The translations under genes and the position numbers were made by a program. From Levilactobacillus brevis (GTDB lineage: Bacteria > Bacillota > Bacilli > Lactobacillales > Lactobacillaceae): DNA of 64,000 bases. This document shows, piece after piece, positions 8,174 through 16,672 of the stretch. The stretch is from positions 2,294,001-2,358,000 of the forward strand of contig CP032931.1 of the NCBI GenBank assembly GCA_003666485.1, in the 5' to 3' direction. Every line of letters begins with the position of its first letter. The first letter of the stretch is position 1. The notes below the pieces were generated by a model. It was not told the DNA's origin. It did no database searches and was given only the letters and a program-made list of their open reading frames with translations.

Positions 8174-9814
8174 CTAACGAATGTGTAACCGCCGCCGAAT
8201 ACCAGCGACCCGTGGCCCCAAGATGGCATCGGCTAACCGGGTCCGTAAGACCACGTAGACGTAGAAGTACCCGGCCACGATGACCGCCACCATCACGATT
8301 AAGAAATTAATCATCCGGCCTTGACTTCCACTAAAGGCGCCTAGCCAGGCCACCAAGCGGGCCAATGCATAGGTTCCAATAGAGACCAACAAGATGCCGT
8401 TGGTCTTCTTCGCGATGTGGGCAAAATTGATGCCAAATTGTTGGTCCAGTGAATGGATAATCAAATAACAGGTTACGGTGAAGCCGATACCCGTCGCAAT
8501 CAGCGGTCCAAAGGCCCCTAAGAAGTATACCAGTGGCCACTGAACAATGAATTTCACCACAGTCCCCACCAAGAAGTAACGGACTGCCCGCTTATTTTGC
8601 GAGATCCCCTGCATCAACGCTGAGACGACCGTGTACAGGCCGAGCAGAATCGACAGGTACGAGGAGAAGGCCAGGATAGACGCCGCTAAGGCCGCGTGTG
8701 ACCGGCCATAAAAGACCAGGTTCAACGGACTGGCAATGGCCGCCATCCCCAGCGCACTGGGAATCATGACGAATTCAAACATCAAGAAGGCGTTGGACAA
8801 TTGCGCGGAAATTTCTTTTTTATTGCCCCGGGTGTAGGACTCCGACAGTAACGGTACCACCGTGACCGCCAGCGCCGACGCCAGAGAAATCGTGATCATA
8901 ATTAATTTGTTGGCATTGACCCCGAATAACGCGAACAAGTCGTTCAAGTGCGCATCGGTATAGGAGCCCGCCATGTGCATGATGGGCGCAAACGTATATT
9001 GGTCGATCAATTGAAAGATCGTGATGCCGGCCCCTAATACGATGAACGGGACGGCTTGGGCAATGATTTCCCTGTACAACTGGTTGGCCGGTACCACCAG
9101 CTCGTTGTTACTATTGGCGACTAAGCCACGGAAATAATGCCGCCGACGCCAGTAGTACACACCCAAGATCAACAGGCCACCTAAAGCCCCGATGGCCGCC
9201 GCAAACGTGGATTGGGAAACCGCCGTGACCCAGTTGCCATTTAAGACCCGCATGATCACGAAGGCCGTCAGTAACATGTACGCGACTCGGACTAATTGTT
9301 CCACAAACTGGGAAATTGCGGACGGTGCCATTTGCTGGAAGCCTTGGAAATACCCCCGTGTCAGACTCATCGTGGGAATAATCAAGATGGCCCAAGCCAG
9401 TGAGTGTAAGACCGGAATCAGGTGTTGGTCGCCCCCGGTGAAGAGCGGTGCGCCAAAGTACATTAACAGGGCAATCGAGATCCCGGTGACCACCGCAATC
9501 TCCAGTCCCCGTTTATACAGCCGCACACTAATGCCGTATTCGTTCAAGGCATTGTAGTGCGCCACTTGTTTGGCAATCGCGGAAGGCACCCCCGCAATCG
9601 CCGCAATCAGGAAGAAACTGTAGATGTTATACCCTTTTCCGTACAGCGCGTTACCTTGCAGGTAAAAGGCGCCGAACCAAATATTCCAGGGAATAATGTA
9701 AACTGCACCGAGAATCCGGGAAAAAATACTCCCGGCCGTCATCCACGCTGAGCCGGCAACCATTTGGTCTTGCGCGCTACCTTGGTTACCAGTTTGATCT
9801 GACCTTGCCGCCAT
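8174..9814 (-). CDS. MATE-like/MurJ-type polysaccharide (lipid) flippase, YtgP family
   Basis: 546 residues with about 14 hydrophobic helices and typical family patterns: AGSAWMTAGSIFSRILGAVYI near the start, KQVAHYNALNEYG, and LASALAVTVVPLLSESY in the second half. Related proteins (YtgP/MurJ, SpoVB) flip lipid-linked cell-wall or polysaccharide precursors across the membrane; YtgP is the Bacillus MurJ-like member. The track of hydrophobicity starts after a charged cytoplasmic tail. I use the ATG at 9814 with AGGGTG upstream; a TTG at 9832 would put that site inside the gene. Probably cotranscribed with the downstream RsuA-like gene. Confidence 0.88.
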   Translation of the reverse strand: MAARSDQTGNQGSAQDQMVAGSAWMTAGSIFSRILGAVYIIPWNIWFGAFYLQGNALYGKGYNIYSFFLIAAIAGVPSAIAKQVAHYNALNEYGISVRLYKRGLEIAVVTGISIALLMYFGAPLFTGGDQHLIPVLHSLAWAILIIPTMSLTRGYFQGFQQMAPSAISQFVEQLVRVAYMLLTAFVIMRVLNGNWVTAVSQSTFAAAIGALGGLLILGVYYWRRRHYFRGLVANSNNELVVPANQLYREIIAQAVPFIVLGAGITIFQLIDQYTFAPIMHMAGSYTDAHLNDLFALFGVNANKLIMITISLASALAVTVVPLLSESYTRGNKKEISAQLSNAFLMFEFVMIPSALGMAAIASPLNLVFYGRSHAALAASILAFSSYLSILLGLYTVVSALMQGISQNKRAVRYFLVGTVVKFIVQWPLVYFLGAFGPLIATGIGFTVTCYLIIHSLDQQFGINFAHIAKKTNGILLVSIGTYALARLVAWLGAFSGSQGRMINFLIVMVAVIVAGYFYVYVVLRTRLADAILGPRVAGIRRRLHIR

Positions 9815-10037
9815 TTGACACCCTACTTTCAATTTCTAAATTCAACGAAGCCGTGCTTGTTATTACAAGCTAATCAAACAAACATTATAACATAGGATTT
9901 CCGTTTCATTTCTCAGGTTTCGGTAAAGATTTGGCCTTTTCTGCAGAAATTACAGCGTCCAGCTTAACGGAATTTGTGAAACAGTGGTATGCTGGAGGTA
10001 GTCGAGAAGCAACAATTATTCAAGGAGGAATGCCAAT

Positions 10038-10358
10038 ATGACGCAAGCAACAGCTGGTTCCACCGCAGCACCAAAGATGCAGATGTCACCAGAACGGGCA
10101 AAGCAAGTCGTAACCATGACCAAGAGTATTCGGGCGCATTTTCCAGAGTTAGCCGAGATTCCCAACGCCCAACTCATCTACTCAACGTGGCGGAGCTTCA
10201 AGCGAATCGATCAAACGAATGATAGTGATTATCAAACGATGGCTGGCGTCTTCTTCCACGAATTCGACCGCCATCTGCTGAATTACCAACTCTCGAAATC
10301 AGGCCAAGAAGACGCTTTCCGTCAACGCTTCTTTGCCATTTTAACTGAAATTCTGTAA
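10038..10358 (+). CDS. Hypothetical small protein, conserved-looking
   Basis: 106 residues behind a strong AAGGAGG site, ATG at 10038. I do not recognise the family. The sequence is mostly helical and soluble, with a Thr/Ala-rich start, a central segment SIRAHFPELAEIPNAQLIYS and an aromatic C-terminal part (GVFFHEFDRHLLNYQLS). There is no signal peptide and no metal or nucleotide motif. It stands alone, divergent from the flippase. Codon use resembles its neighbours, so it looks like a resident gene. Confidence 0.75.
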   Translation: MTQATAGSTAAPKMQMSPERAKQVVTMTKSIRAHFPELAEIPNAQLIYSTWRSFKRIDQTNDSDYQTMAGVFFHEFDRHLLNYQLSKSGQEDAFRQRFFAILTEIL

Positions 10359-10400
10359 TTTTCAATTGACGATACTTGTAGAGTCAGTGACCGCAAATGG

Positions 10401-10514
10401 CCGCTGGCTTTTTGCTATCTTGGAGAGTGGAACGTGTTTGGAGATTGACGGGGTTCGTCAAGCTTCAAACCGAGTCGGCGGACCGCTCCATAGGCCGCCG
10501 GCGTTCCCCATAGC
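10401..10514 (-). repeat. P element 4 (weak copy, overlaps R copy B)
   Basis: GCTAT...GGAAC (10414-10418, 10429-10433) pairs with GTTCC...ATAGC (10503-10507, 10510-10514). The minus strand shows GGAGCGGTC and then a perfect TTGACG/CGTCAA hairpin with loop AACCC, comparable to the core of P5. The typical left border is not intact. Confidence 0.5.
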
Positions 10515-10619
10515 TACCGGAATCTCTGACAGCCGCAGGTGATGGCATGAACTAATTTCATGTTCACAATCCTTGTCAGCTGAGTATTATCAAATATTTT
10601 TGTACTTGCAACCTTTAGT
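10500..10619 (+). repeat. R repeat, copy B (120 bp)
   Basis: Ungapped match to 4014-4133 with only two G/A differences. The boundaries are sharp: the sequences diverge at once beyond both ends. Confidence 0.92.
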
Positions 10620-10937
10620 TTGTTTATCAGTTTTAAGCGAAACCAGCTGCCTTTTGGCCCAGGTTTCAACACCAGATATTCGGAGACACAAGGGCCTGAG
10701 ACTTTTATCCCAAGTCGTCAAAACCGTCACGTTTTCCCCAACGTCTTGGTCGAAAGGCCACTGCACCCCATCAACGTCCATTCCAGTTATCACCCGCTAA
10801 GTTCATGGTCCAACCGCCTTTTCCGAAATGAATGCGTTATACTTGAGGTATCAACCAATTTGGGTGATGGGCGGTTTACAGCTTGGGAGAATCCCGCGGT
10901 GATCGCCCCAGAATCTGAGATAAGTGAGGCGATTCGT

Positions 10938-11705
10938 TTGCGTTATTTGGCATTGTTAGGCAGTCACGAGCGCCATGGAATTACGGCCGGCTACCTGCAG
11001 GCGGTGATCGATGCCCTTCCGACGTCGGCTGAGGTCGAGACCGTTTTCCTGCGTGACTACGACATTTACCCGGACACCAAGGAGCAGACCTGTCCGGCAT
11101 TAGATGAGATTGAAGCCAAGATGGCGGCCAGCGATTTTTGGATCATCTGCGTGCCCACCTACTGGGGTGGCATGGCCGGCGTCATGAAGCAGTTCTTTGA
11201 CTGCATGCGGTTCCGGTTGGTACGGATGAACTCGGTGGCCGACACGTTGCCCGGCAAATACAAGGATAAACACTACTTAAGCATGACCAGTTGTTTTATT
11301 AGCTCGACCGAAAACTTCTTTACCGGCATCACGGATCAGACCTTCGTCACGATCGACCGTATTCTCACGGGCGCTGGTCTGATCAAGGTCGGTGAATTTG
11401 TCGGGACTGGTACCTGGGGTGGCGACCACGCACCGCGGCCAGAAAAGCTCGCCGAATGTCAGCGCTGGGGCCAAAAAATCGCTGACCGGCCACGAAAGGA
11501 TGATAACACCTTGAAACGTTACATACTCCTCTTCTTTATGATTGCAGTGATGGCTCTGATCACCATGGGCCTGCAAGCCTGGTGGTTCGGCGTCTTTGCG
11601 GCGGGGAAATTCTGGCTGACGTACGCCACGTTTGTGGTCATCTTCTACGTCTTGCTGGCTAGTATCCTGCACTTCTTCACGTTCGTCCGGCATCGGCGGC
11701 GGTAG
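10938..11705 (+). CDS. Flavodoxin-like / NADPH-dependent FMN reductase-type protein with C-terminal membrane helices
   Basis: 255 residues from a TTG start at 10938, chosen because AGTGAGG lies eight bases upstream and the flavodoxin-like fold begins at once (RYLALLGSHERHGITAGYLQ). The first ~190 residues have the FMN-reductase layout: nucleotide loop, then DFWIICVPTYWGGMAGVMKQF typical of the second FMN loop, and GTGTWGGDHAPRP. Residues about 195-250 form two hydrophobic helices ending in a basic tail (FVRHRRR). So it is probably a membrane-anchored flavoprotein facing the cytoplasm. Substrate unknown. The start is uncertain, since the frame is open to 10620. Confidence 0.75.
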   Translation: MRYLALLGSHERHGITAGYLQAVIDALPTSAEVETVFLRDYDIYPDTKEQTCPALDEIEAKMAASDFWIICVPTYWGGMAGVMKQFFDCMRFRLVRMNSVADTLPGKYKDKHYLSMTSCFISSTENFFTGITDQTFVTIDRILTGAGLIKVGEFVGTGTWGGDHAPRPEKLAECQRWGQKIADRPRKDDNTLKRYILLFFMIAVMALITMGLQAWWFGVFAAGKFWLTYATFVVIFYVLLASILHFFTFVRHRRR

Positions 11706-11769
11706 TAGTTCTCAACTAAACACAGCTGCATGCAAATCTATTATGTCGCAATTCATTATCATCCCCAAT

Positions 11770-11816
11770 CAAAAAGTGCCAGTCATCTTCCGTTAGGAAA
11801 GTGACTGACACTTTTT
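11770..11816. terminator. Terminator between the flavodoxin-like gene and leuS
   Basis: AAAAAGTGCCAGTCA pairs with TGACTGACACTTTTT with one mismatch; A and T runs on either side make it bidirectional for the two convergent genes. Confidence 0.85.
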
Positions 11817-11828
11817 GACTGATGCAAA

Positions 11829-14258
11829 TTAGTTGGCAACAATATTGACCAGCTTGCCAGGAACCACGATCACCTTACGAATCGTCTTGCCATCCGTATG
11901 GGTCTTGACCGTGTCATCGGCTAACGCTTGCGCCTCGATGTCATCCTTGGCAGCGTCCTTGGCCACTTTCAAGTGTGCCCGGACCTTACCGTTGACTTGG
12001 ACAACCATTTCGACCACGTCTTCGACCAATTGCTTGGCGTCGTACGTTGGCCACTTGGCGTACGCAATCGTGTCGTCATGCCCCATCAAGGACCAGAGTT
12101 CTTCCGCGATATGTGGCACGATTGGTGAGATCAACTTGACGAAGCCTTCCATGTAAATCAACGGGAGACTGTCCACCTTGTAAGCTTCGTTGACGAAGAC
12201 CATCAGTTGTGAAATGGCCACGTTGAACCGCATAGCTTCTAAGTCTTCGCTGACCGTCTTGACCGTCTGGTTGTAGATCTTATCCAATTGACCATCGTTG
12301 ATCATCGTGACCCGGTCACGCAGGTGGTTGTTGTCATCGATCATCAGACGCCAAACGCGGTCGAGCCAACGTTTGGACCCATTGATACCTTCCGTACTCC
12401 ATGGCTTGGACGCTTCCAGCGGCCCCATGAACATTTCGTACAGACGCAGGGTATCGGCCCCGAACTTCTCAACGATTTCATCCGGGTTGATGACGTTGCC
12501 CTTAGACTTCGACATCTTTTCGTGGTTAGTCCCCAGGATCATCCCTTGGTTGACCAACTTCTGGAAAGGTTCCTTGGTTGGGACCACGCCGAGATCGTAT
12601 AAGAACTTGTGCCAGAACCGTGCGTACAACAGGTGCAAGACGGCGTGTTCCGCCCCACCGATGTACAAGTCAACGGGCATCCAATACTTCAGCTTGTCGG
12701 GATCGGCAATGGCTTGGTCATTGTGTGGATCGACGTAGCGCAGGAAGTACCAAGAACTCCCAGCCCATTGTGGCATGGTGTTGGTTTCGCGCTTCCCTTT
12801 ACGGCCGTTTTCATCCACGACATTGACCCAGTCGTCTAGGTTCGCCAGTGGACTCTCACCGGTCCCAGAAGGTTCGAGTTGCTTAGCTGCTGGTAGCTTC
12901 AGTGGCAATTCGTCTTCTGGGACCAGCGTCGTTTCGCCGTCTTCCCAATGGATAACGGGAATCGGTTCGCCCCAGTACCGTTGCCGGGAGAAAATCCAGT
13001 CCCGCAAGCGGAAGTTGACCTTCTTGTGGCCGGCGTTGTGGGCTTCCAACCAATCGATAGCCGCAGCAATCGCGTCTTTTTTGTTCATGCCGTTCAAGAA
13101 GTCGGAATTGATGTGTTCGCCGTCGCCGGTGTAGGCTGCTTGTTGCACATCCGTATCATCATCGCCCGCAATAACTTGGACGATTGGCAGGTTGAATTTC
13201 TGCGCAAACTCGTTGTCGCGGTCATCGTGCGCGGGCACAGCCATGATGGCCCCAGTCCCGTAAGATGACAGCACGTAGTCACCGATCCAGATAGGCAGCT
13301 TCTTGCCGCTCAATGGGTTGATGCCGTATGCTCCGGTGAAGACCCCGGTCTTGTCCTTGTTCAAATCAGTCCGTTCCAAATCAGACTTGCTGTCGATGGC
13401 CTTTTGGTAAGCCTTGACCTCGTCCACGTGTTCCGGCGTCGTGATTTGATCGACCAGTGGATGTTCAGGTGCTAAGACCATGTAGGTCGCCCCAAACAGC
13501 GTGTCTGGTCGGGTCGTGTAGACTTCGACCTTGGTGTCTGCTTGCCCATCGACTGGGAAAAAGACGCTGGCCCCTTCAGAACGGCCGATCCAGTTGCGTT
13601 GCATTTCCTTGATGCTATCTGGCCAGTCCAAATCGTCCAGGTCATCTAACAAGCGGTCGGCGTACGCAGTGATCTTCAAGACCCACTGCCGCATTGGCAC
13701 GCGGTAAACGGGGTAACCGCCCCGTTCCGTCTTGCCATCGACGACTTCTTCGTTGGCCACAACAGTCCCGCCCATGAAGTCGGGTGCCCAGTTGACCATG
13801 ATCTTGTCTTCGTAAGCCAGACCTTTTTTGTACATTTGTTCAAAGATCCATTGGGTCCACTTGTAGAAGGATTCGTCGGTCGTGTTGACCTCGCGACTCC
13901 AGTCATAAGAAAAGCCCAGCGACCGGATCTGGCGTTTAAAGTTTTTAATGTTATGTGCGGTGAAGTCCTTCGGGTTGTGCCCGGTCTTCAAGGCGTATTG
14001 TTCAGCGGGCAAGCCAAACGCGTCCCAGCCCATTGGGTGTAAGACGTTAAAGCCCTGCATCCGCTTCAAGCGGGCCATGATATCCGTTGCCGTGTAGCCT
14101 TCTGGATGTCCCACGTGCAGCCCTTGACCTGATGGGTATGGGAACATATCCATCACGTAATACTTCGGTTTTGTCTGGTTGTCAGTAGTCTTAAACGTTT
14201 CGTTGACCCGCCAGTAGTGTTGCCACTTGCGTTCAATAATTTGGTGTTCGTATGCCAA
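11829..14258 (-). CDS. leuS: Leucyl-tRNA synthetase
   Basis: 809 residues, normal bacterial LeuS size. The class I signatures are present: [15 protein letters not shown] (HIGH-type, HVGH) and [19 protein letters not shown] (KMSKS). The CP1 editing domain lies between, with the conserved threonine-rich [19 protein letters not shown] and [15 protein letters not shown]. The start is the TTG at 14258 preceded by AAAGGGAG; LeuS proteins normally begin close to this (MAY.H). A longer ATG-started reading is possible but would swallow the ribosome site. Expression is governed by a leader T-box (14290-14545). Confidence 0.97.
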   Translation of the reverse strand: MAYEHQIIERKWQHYWRVNETFKTTDNQTKPKYYVMDMFPYPSGQGLHVGHPEGYTATDIMARLKRMQGFNVLHPMGWDAFGLPAEQYALKTGHNPKDFTAHNIKNFKRQIRSLGFSYDWSREVNTTDESFYKWTQWIFEQMYKKGLAYEDKIMVNWAPDFMGGTVVANEEVVDGKTERGGYPVYRVPMRQWVLKITAYADRLLDDLDDLDWPDSIKEMQRNWIGRSEGASVFFPVDGQADTKVEVYTTRPDTLFGATYMVLAPEHPLVDQITTPEHVDEVKAYQKAIDSKSDLERTDLNKDKTGVFTGAYGINPLSGKKLPIWIGDYVLSSYGTGAIMAVPAHDDRDNEFAQKFNLPIVQVIAGDDDTDVQQAAYTGDGEHINSDFLNGMNKKDAIAAAIDWLEAHNAGHKKVNFRLRDWIFSRQRYWGEPIPVIHWEDGETTLVPEDELPLKLPAAKQLEPSGTGESPLANLDDWVNVVDENGRKGKRETNTMPQWAGSSWYFLRYVDPHNDQAIADPDKLKYWMPVDLYIGGAEHAVLHLLYARFWHKFLYDLGVVPTKEPFQKLVNQGMILGTNHEKMSKSKGNVINPDEIVEKFGADTLRLYEMFMGPLEASKPWSTEGINGSKRWLDRVWRLMIDDNNHLRDRVTMINDGQLDKIYNQTVKTVSEDLEAMRFNVAISQLMVFVNEAYKVDSLPLIYMEGFVKLISPIVPHIAEELWSLMGHDDTIAYAKWPTYDAKQLVEDVVEMVVQVNGKVRAHLKVAKDAAKDDIEAQALADDTVKTHTDGKTIRKVIVVPGKLVNIVAN

Positions 14259-14289
14259 ATTCTTCGCTCCCTTTCTCATTGGTCCGTTG

Positions 14290-14545
14290 TCCACAAAAAA
14301 AGCCCCCAGAAGCCCAAAAATCAGCTTCTGTAGGGCGTGTCAGCGCGGTACCACCTACATTTCCCCGGTCTTATCCCGAGGCTCATTACGGCTGATAACG
14401 TCGCCAAACGCCCACTTTGCAGCGGAGAAGACTCGGAGACAAGTTCGTTTCACTGAGCAACGGATTCACAGCGACCATCCGCTTGCTGAATACCCCGTCA
14501 AACTACTACTTCTCGTCAATGTCTTGGTTTAATCAGATTGTTTTC
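14290..14545 (-). promoter_or_regulatory. T-box riboswitch upstream of leuS
   Basis: The minus strand carries the T-box core AGGTGGTACCGCG followed by a terminator hairpin (GCCCTACAGAAGC pairing with GCTTCTGGGGGC, 14302-14336) and seven Ts. About 200 bases of stem I-III sequence precede it. A CTC triplet in the stem I region (AATCCGTTGCTCAGTG on the minus strand) is a candidate leucine specifier, not proven. Uncharged tRNA-Leu binding would favour the antiterminator and leuS transcription. Confidence 0.93.
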
Positions 14546-14574
14546 ATCTTAGCAAACCCCCTAGGGAAAAGCAA
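14546..14574 (-). promoter_or_regulatory. Promoter of the leuS T-box transcript
   Basis: Minus strand TTGCTT (14569-14574), 17-bp spacer, TAAGAT (14546-14551), directly ahead of the T-box leader. Confidence 0.6.
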
Positions 14575-14625
14575 GGGGCCGACACTGGTTTTTGGAAAAA
14601 TCTGGTTAGCAGCAATGTTGTGGAA

Positions 14626-14808
14626 CTGGCCGCCTGCCGTTACGCGAAATCTAGGTTGGAACGCTGGGGGAGGACGTTCTGAGCCTGAAACCCGGTCTCA
14701 GAACTTGCTTTGAGCCGAAGCCCCCGTCTCAAAGTCACCAATTTACCAGCCAAGAACGCTGCTAAATTCCCCGGCTGAACCTAGATTTCGCTTCACTCTC
14801 GGCTAAGG
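14626..14808 (+). repeat. P element 2
   Basis: Left border CTGGCCGCCTGCCG. Outer arms GCGAAATCTAGGTT (14644-14657) and AACCTAGATTTCGC (14778-14791) are perfectly complementary. Two tandem inner hairpins follow one plan: GTTCTGAG/CTCAGAAC (14676-14704) and CTTTGAG/CTCAAAG (14708-14734), each with GCC after the left stem and GT before the right stem. Right border CTCTCGGCTAAGG. Confidence 0.85.
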
Positions 14809-14947
14809 GGACGCTTACTCACAACGCTTTGTTTGGACCAACCAGCGCAGTCCGTATCGTTGTCATAACAGTGATCCACGTTGGCAAAGCAGCGTATCAG
14901 GCCGTGTCGTCCGTTATGCTTAAACGAACTATCATTGACAAGCACCA

Positions 14948-15139
14948 CCGTAGCCGAGAGGTCGCTAGAGATGAGTTCAGCCGTGGGAGTTTCCTTAGCG
15001 GTGGTCTTTGCCGGTTAGGAAACTGGCATCTTTGAGACGCGTTCTTTCGGCTCAAAGCGAGGTGTCGAGACCGCTCCTTGGCTCGGCCCGTCCGCCCACC
15101 GCGTTCCGACTCATCTCTAGCGACCGGTAAGGCGGCCAG
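14948..15139 (-). repeat. P element 3 (inverted orientation)
   Basis: Read on the minus strand: border CTGGCCGCCTTACCG, then a perfect 17-bp outer stem GGTCGCTAGAGATGAGT (complements at 15109-15125 and 14960-14976). Inner hairpins CGAG/CTCG (15066-15085) and CTTTGAG/CTCAAAG (15030-15057) follow, then the border CTCTCGGCTACGG. The outer arms have no similarity to those of P1 or P2, while borders and core do. Confidence 0.85.
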
Positions 15140-15283
15140 CCCACACCAACCACCCTGGTTAACGGTAGCCACTACTCTAGCCATTTCCTAAGTAAGCTTA
15201 ACATCTCCCCCGTTTACCGTTGTTACGCCAACCCTGTGCTATACTGAAATTATAAAAATCATGATATAGGAGGTCACCATTTG

Positions 15284-15919
15284 ATGACCATTTCAAAGAC
15301 ACGCTGGTACTTTACTTGGGCCGCGGGCATTTTCTTTCTGATTGACTTGCTTGGCGTTGCCACTCAACAGGCTTGGATACACGCCTTGGACCGCCTCATC
15401 ATCGGGTGGGTCCGGCAACCGCTTCCCCACGGTCTGACGCAAGTTATTATCGGCGTCACGCATTCCGGCGACCCCAAACCCATGACCTGGATCACGCTGT
15501 TGCTGGTGGCCGTGCTGGTCATTACCCGCCGTTACCGAGGTGGGCTGTTTCTAGCCTTCAACGTGTTGGTCTGGGCCGGCATTGGCAATAGCCTGATCAA
15601 ACACCTGGTTCAACGGCCGCGGCCGACCGTCGACCGCCTCGTGGCTGCCAGTTCCTACAGTTTTCCCAGTGGCCACTCTATCACGGCCATGCTGTTGTGG
15701 GGATCCCTCATCATCTTGTTGGGGTGGTCCTTGCGGCAACGACCGTGGCGCCGTCGGCTAGTCGTCATTGTTTTGAGCTTATGGATCGTTTGCATCGGCC
15801 TGTCACGTATCTACGTTGGCGTGCATTACCCCACCGACGTGCTGGGCGGCTGGTCACTGGGCTTTTGCCTGTTAACTTTGAGCCAATGGTTCTTGACTCG
15901 TTACGGAGATGTTTTATAA
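15284..15919 (+). CDS. PAP2 superfamily membrane phosphatase
   Basis: 211 residues, about six membrane helices. All three acid-phosphatase motifs are present: KHLVQRPRP, SYSFPSGHS and SRIYVGVHYPTDVLGG, where the last two His residues are the catalytic nucleophile and acid. Likely substrates are undecaprenyl diphosphate or phosphatidylglycerol phosphate on the outer face; sequence alone does not decide. An AGGAGG site serves either a TTG (15281) or this ATG. It directly abuts the next gene (stop and start are adjacent), so they form one operon. Confidence 0.92.
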   Translation: MTISKTRWYFTWAAGIFFLIDLLGVATQQAWIHALDRLIIGWVRQPLPHGLTQVIIGVTHSGDPKPMTWITLLLVAVLVITRRYRGGLFLAFNVLVWAGIGNSLIKHLVQRPRPTVDRLVAASSYSFPSGHSITAMLLWGSLIILLGWSLRQRPWRRRLVVIVLSLWIVCIGLSRIYVGVHYPTDVLGGWSLGFCLLTLSQWFLTRYGDVL

Positions 15920-16486
15920 ATGAATTTACCCAACGCCTTAACTTATAGCCACACGTTGCTCAACGAAATCGTCGGCCCTGGCGCAACCGTCGTCGATGCC
16001 ACGGTCGGCCAAGGCCATGACACGATTTTTCTTGCCAATCTAGTCGGCAAGACTGGCCGGGTCATCGGCTTTGATATTCAGCAAGCTGCCTTAGATGAGA
16101 CGCAACAGCAACTCCAACTGACCGGTCTGGGCCAGCAAGTCGAGCTGCACGCGACCGGTCACGAGCACGTGGCCGATTACCTAACGGCCGACGAACCGGT
16201 GACCGCAGCCATCTTCAACCTGGGCTACCTGCCTGGTGGCGACAAGTCCGTCATCACACGGCCCGATACCACGCTGGCGGCGGTCAAGGCCTTACTGCCA
16301 CACCTGCCGCGCGGTGGCCGCATCATCCTGGTCGTCTACGCTGGTCATCCCGGCGGCGCCACAGAACGCAACGCCGTCGTCGACTTTTGCCAAGCCTTGC
16401 CACAAAAGACTTACCAGGTCCTGCGTTATGGCTTCATCAATCAAGTACACACACCACCGTTCTTGCTGGCGATTGAACGACGGTAG
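15920..16486 (+). CDS. mnmM: Class I SAM-dependent methyltransferase, MnmM (YtqB) family
   Basis: 188 residues, a single Rossmann methyltransferase domain. SAM motif I is VVDATVGQGHDTIFLA (Asp26 to Gly32), motif II GRVIGFDIQ, and the substrate loop AIFNLGYLPGGDK. Bacillus YtqB (MnmM) methylates nm5U34 to mnm5U34 in tRNA wobble positions; the sequence fits this family in length and motifs. The ATG begins one base after the PAP2 stop, so translation is probably coupled. Symbol based on family recognition. Confidence 0.88.
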   Translation: MNLPNALTYSHTLLNEIVGPGATVVDATVGQGHDTIFLANLVGKTGRVIGFDIQQAALDETQQQLQLTGLGQQVELHATGHEHVADYLTADEPVTAAIFNLGYLPGGDKSVITRPDTTLAAVKALLPHLPRGGRIILVVYAGHPGGATERNAVVDFCQALPQKTYQVLRYGFINQVHTPPFLLAIERR

Positions 16487-16540
16487 AAAAAGCGTGGTGC
16501 TACAGGCGAAACCGATTGTCTACACTCAACAAAACTAGAA

Positions 16541-16598
16541 TCGGCACCAAGCCATCCCCAAAGTTTCCGGATAGCTTGGCGCCGATTTTTTTGTCTAA
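16541..16598. terminator. Terminator after mnmM
   Basis: AATCGGCACCAAGC pairs with GCTTGGCGCCGATT (one mismatch) around a 25-base loop, followed by seven Ts on the plus strand. Confidence 0.85.
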
Positions 16599-16672
16599 TC
16601 GTTTAAAAAAATCTAAAGATACTGGCAACCCCGTTACAAAGCACCCCACGATTTCGTTAGTAAGAGTAGAAC

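Larger units (their letters stand above)
10359..10937. other. 579-bp non-coding stretch with P element 4 and R repeat copy B
   Basis: Holds P element 4 (10401-10514) and R copy B (10500-10619). From 10620 to 10937 the flavodoxin-like gene's frame happens to stay open, but it has no ribosome site near its first ATG and encodes no recognisable protein, so I treat it as leader. Confidence 0.65.
14575..15240. other. 666-bp non-coding stretch with two P elements
   Basis: Between the divergent leuS leader and the PAP2 gene no ORF with a ribosome site is seen. P element 2 and P element 3 lie in opposite orientation, separated by about 140 bp without recognisable signals. A TATACT -10 box for the PAP2 gene lies near 15240. 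Confidence 0.75.

Noticed and set aside
10620-10937. N-terminal extension of the flavodoxin-like gene (ATG at 10620)
   Set aside because: The extension starts right at the end of repeat R, lacks a ribosome site and resembles no protein; the fold begins at the TTG of 10938.
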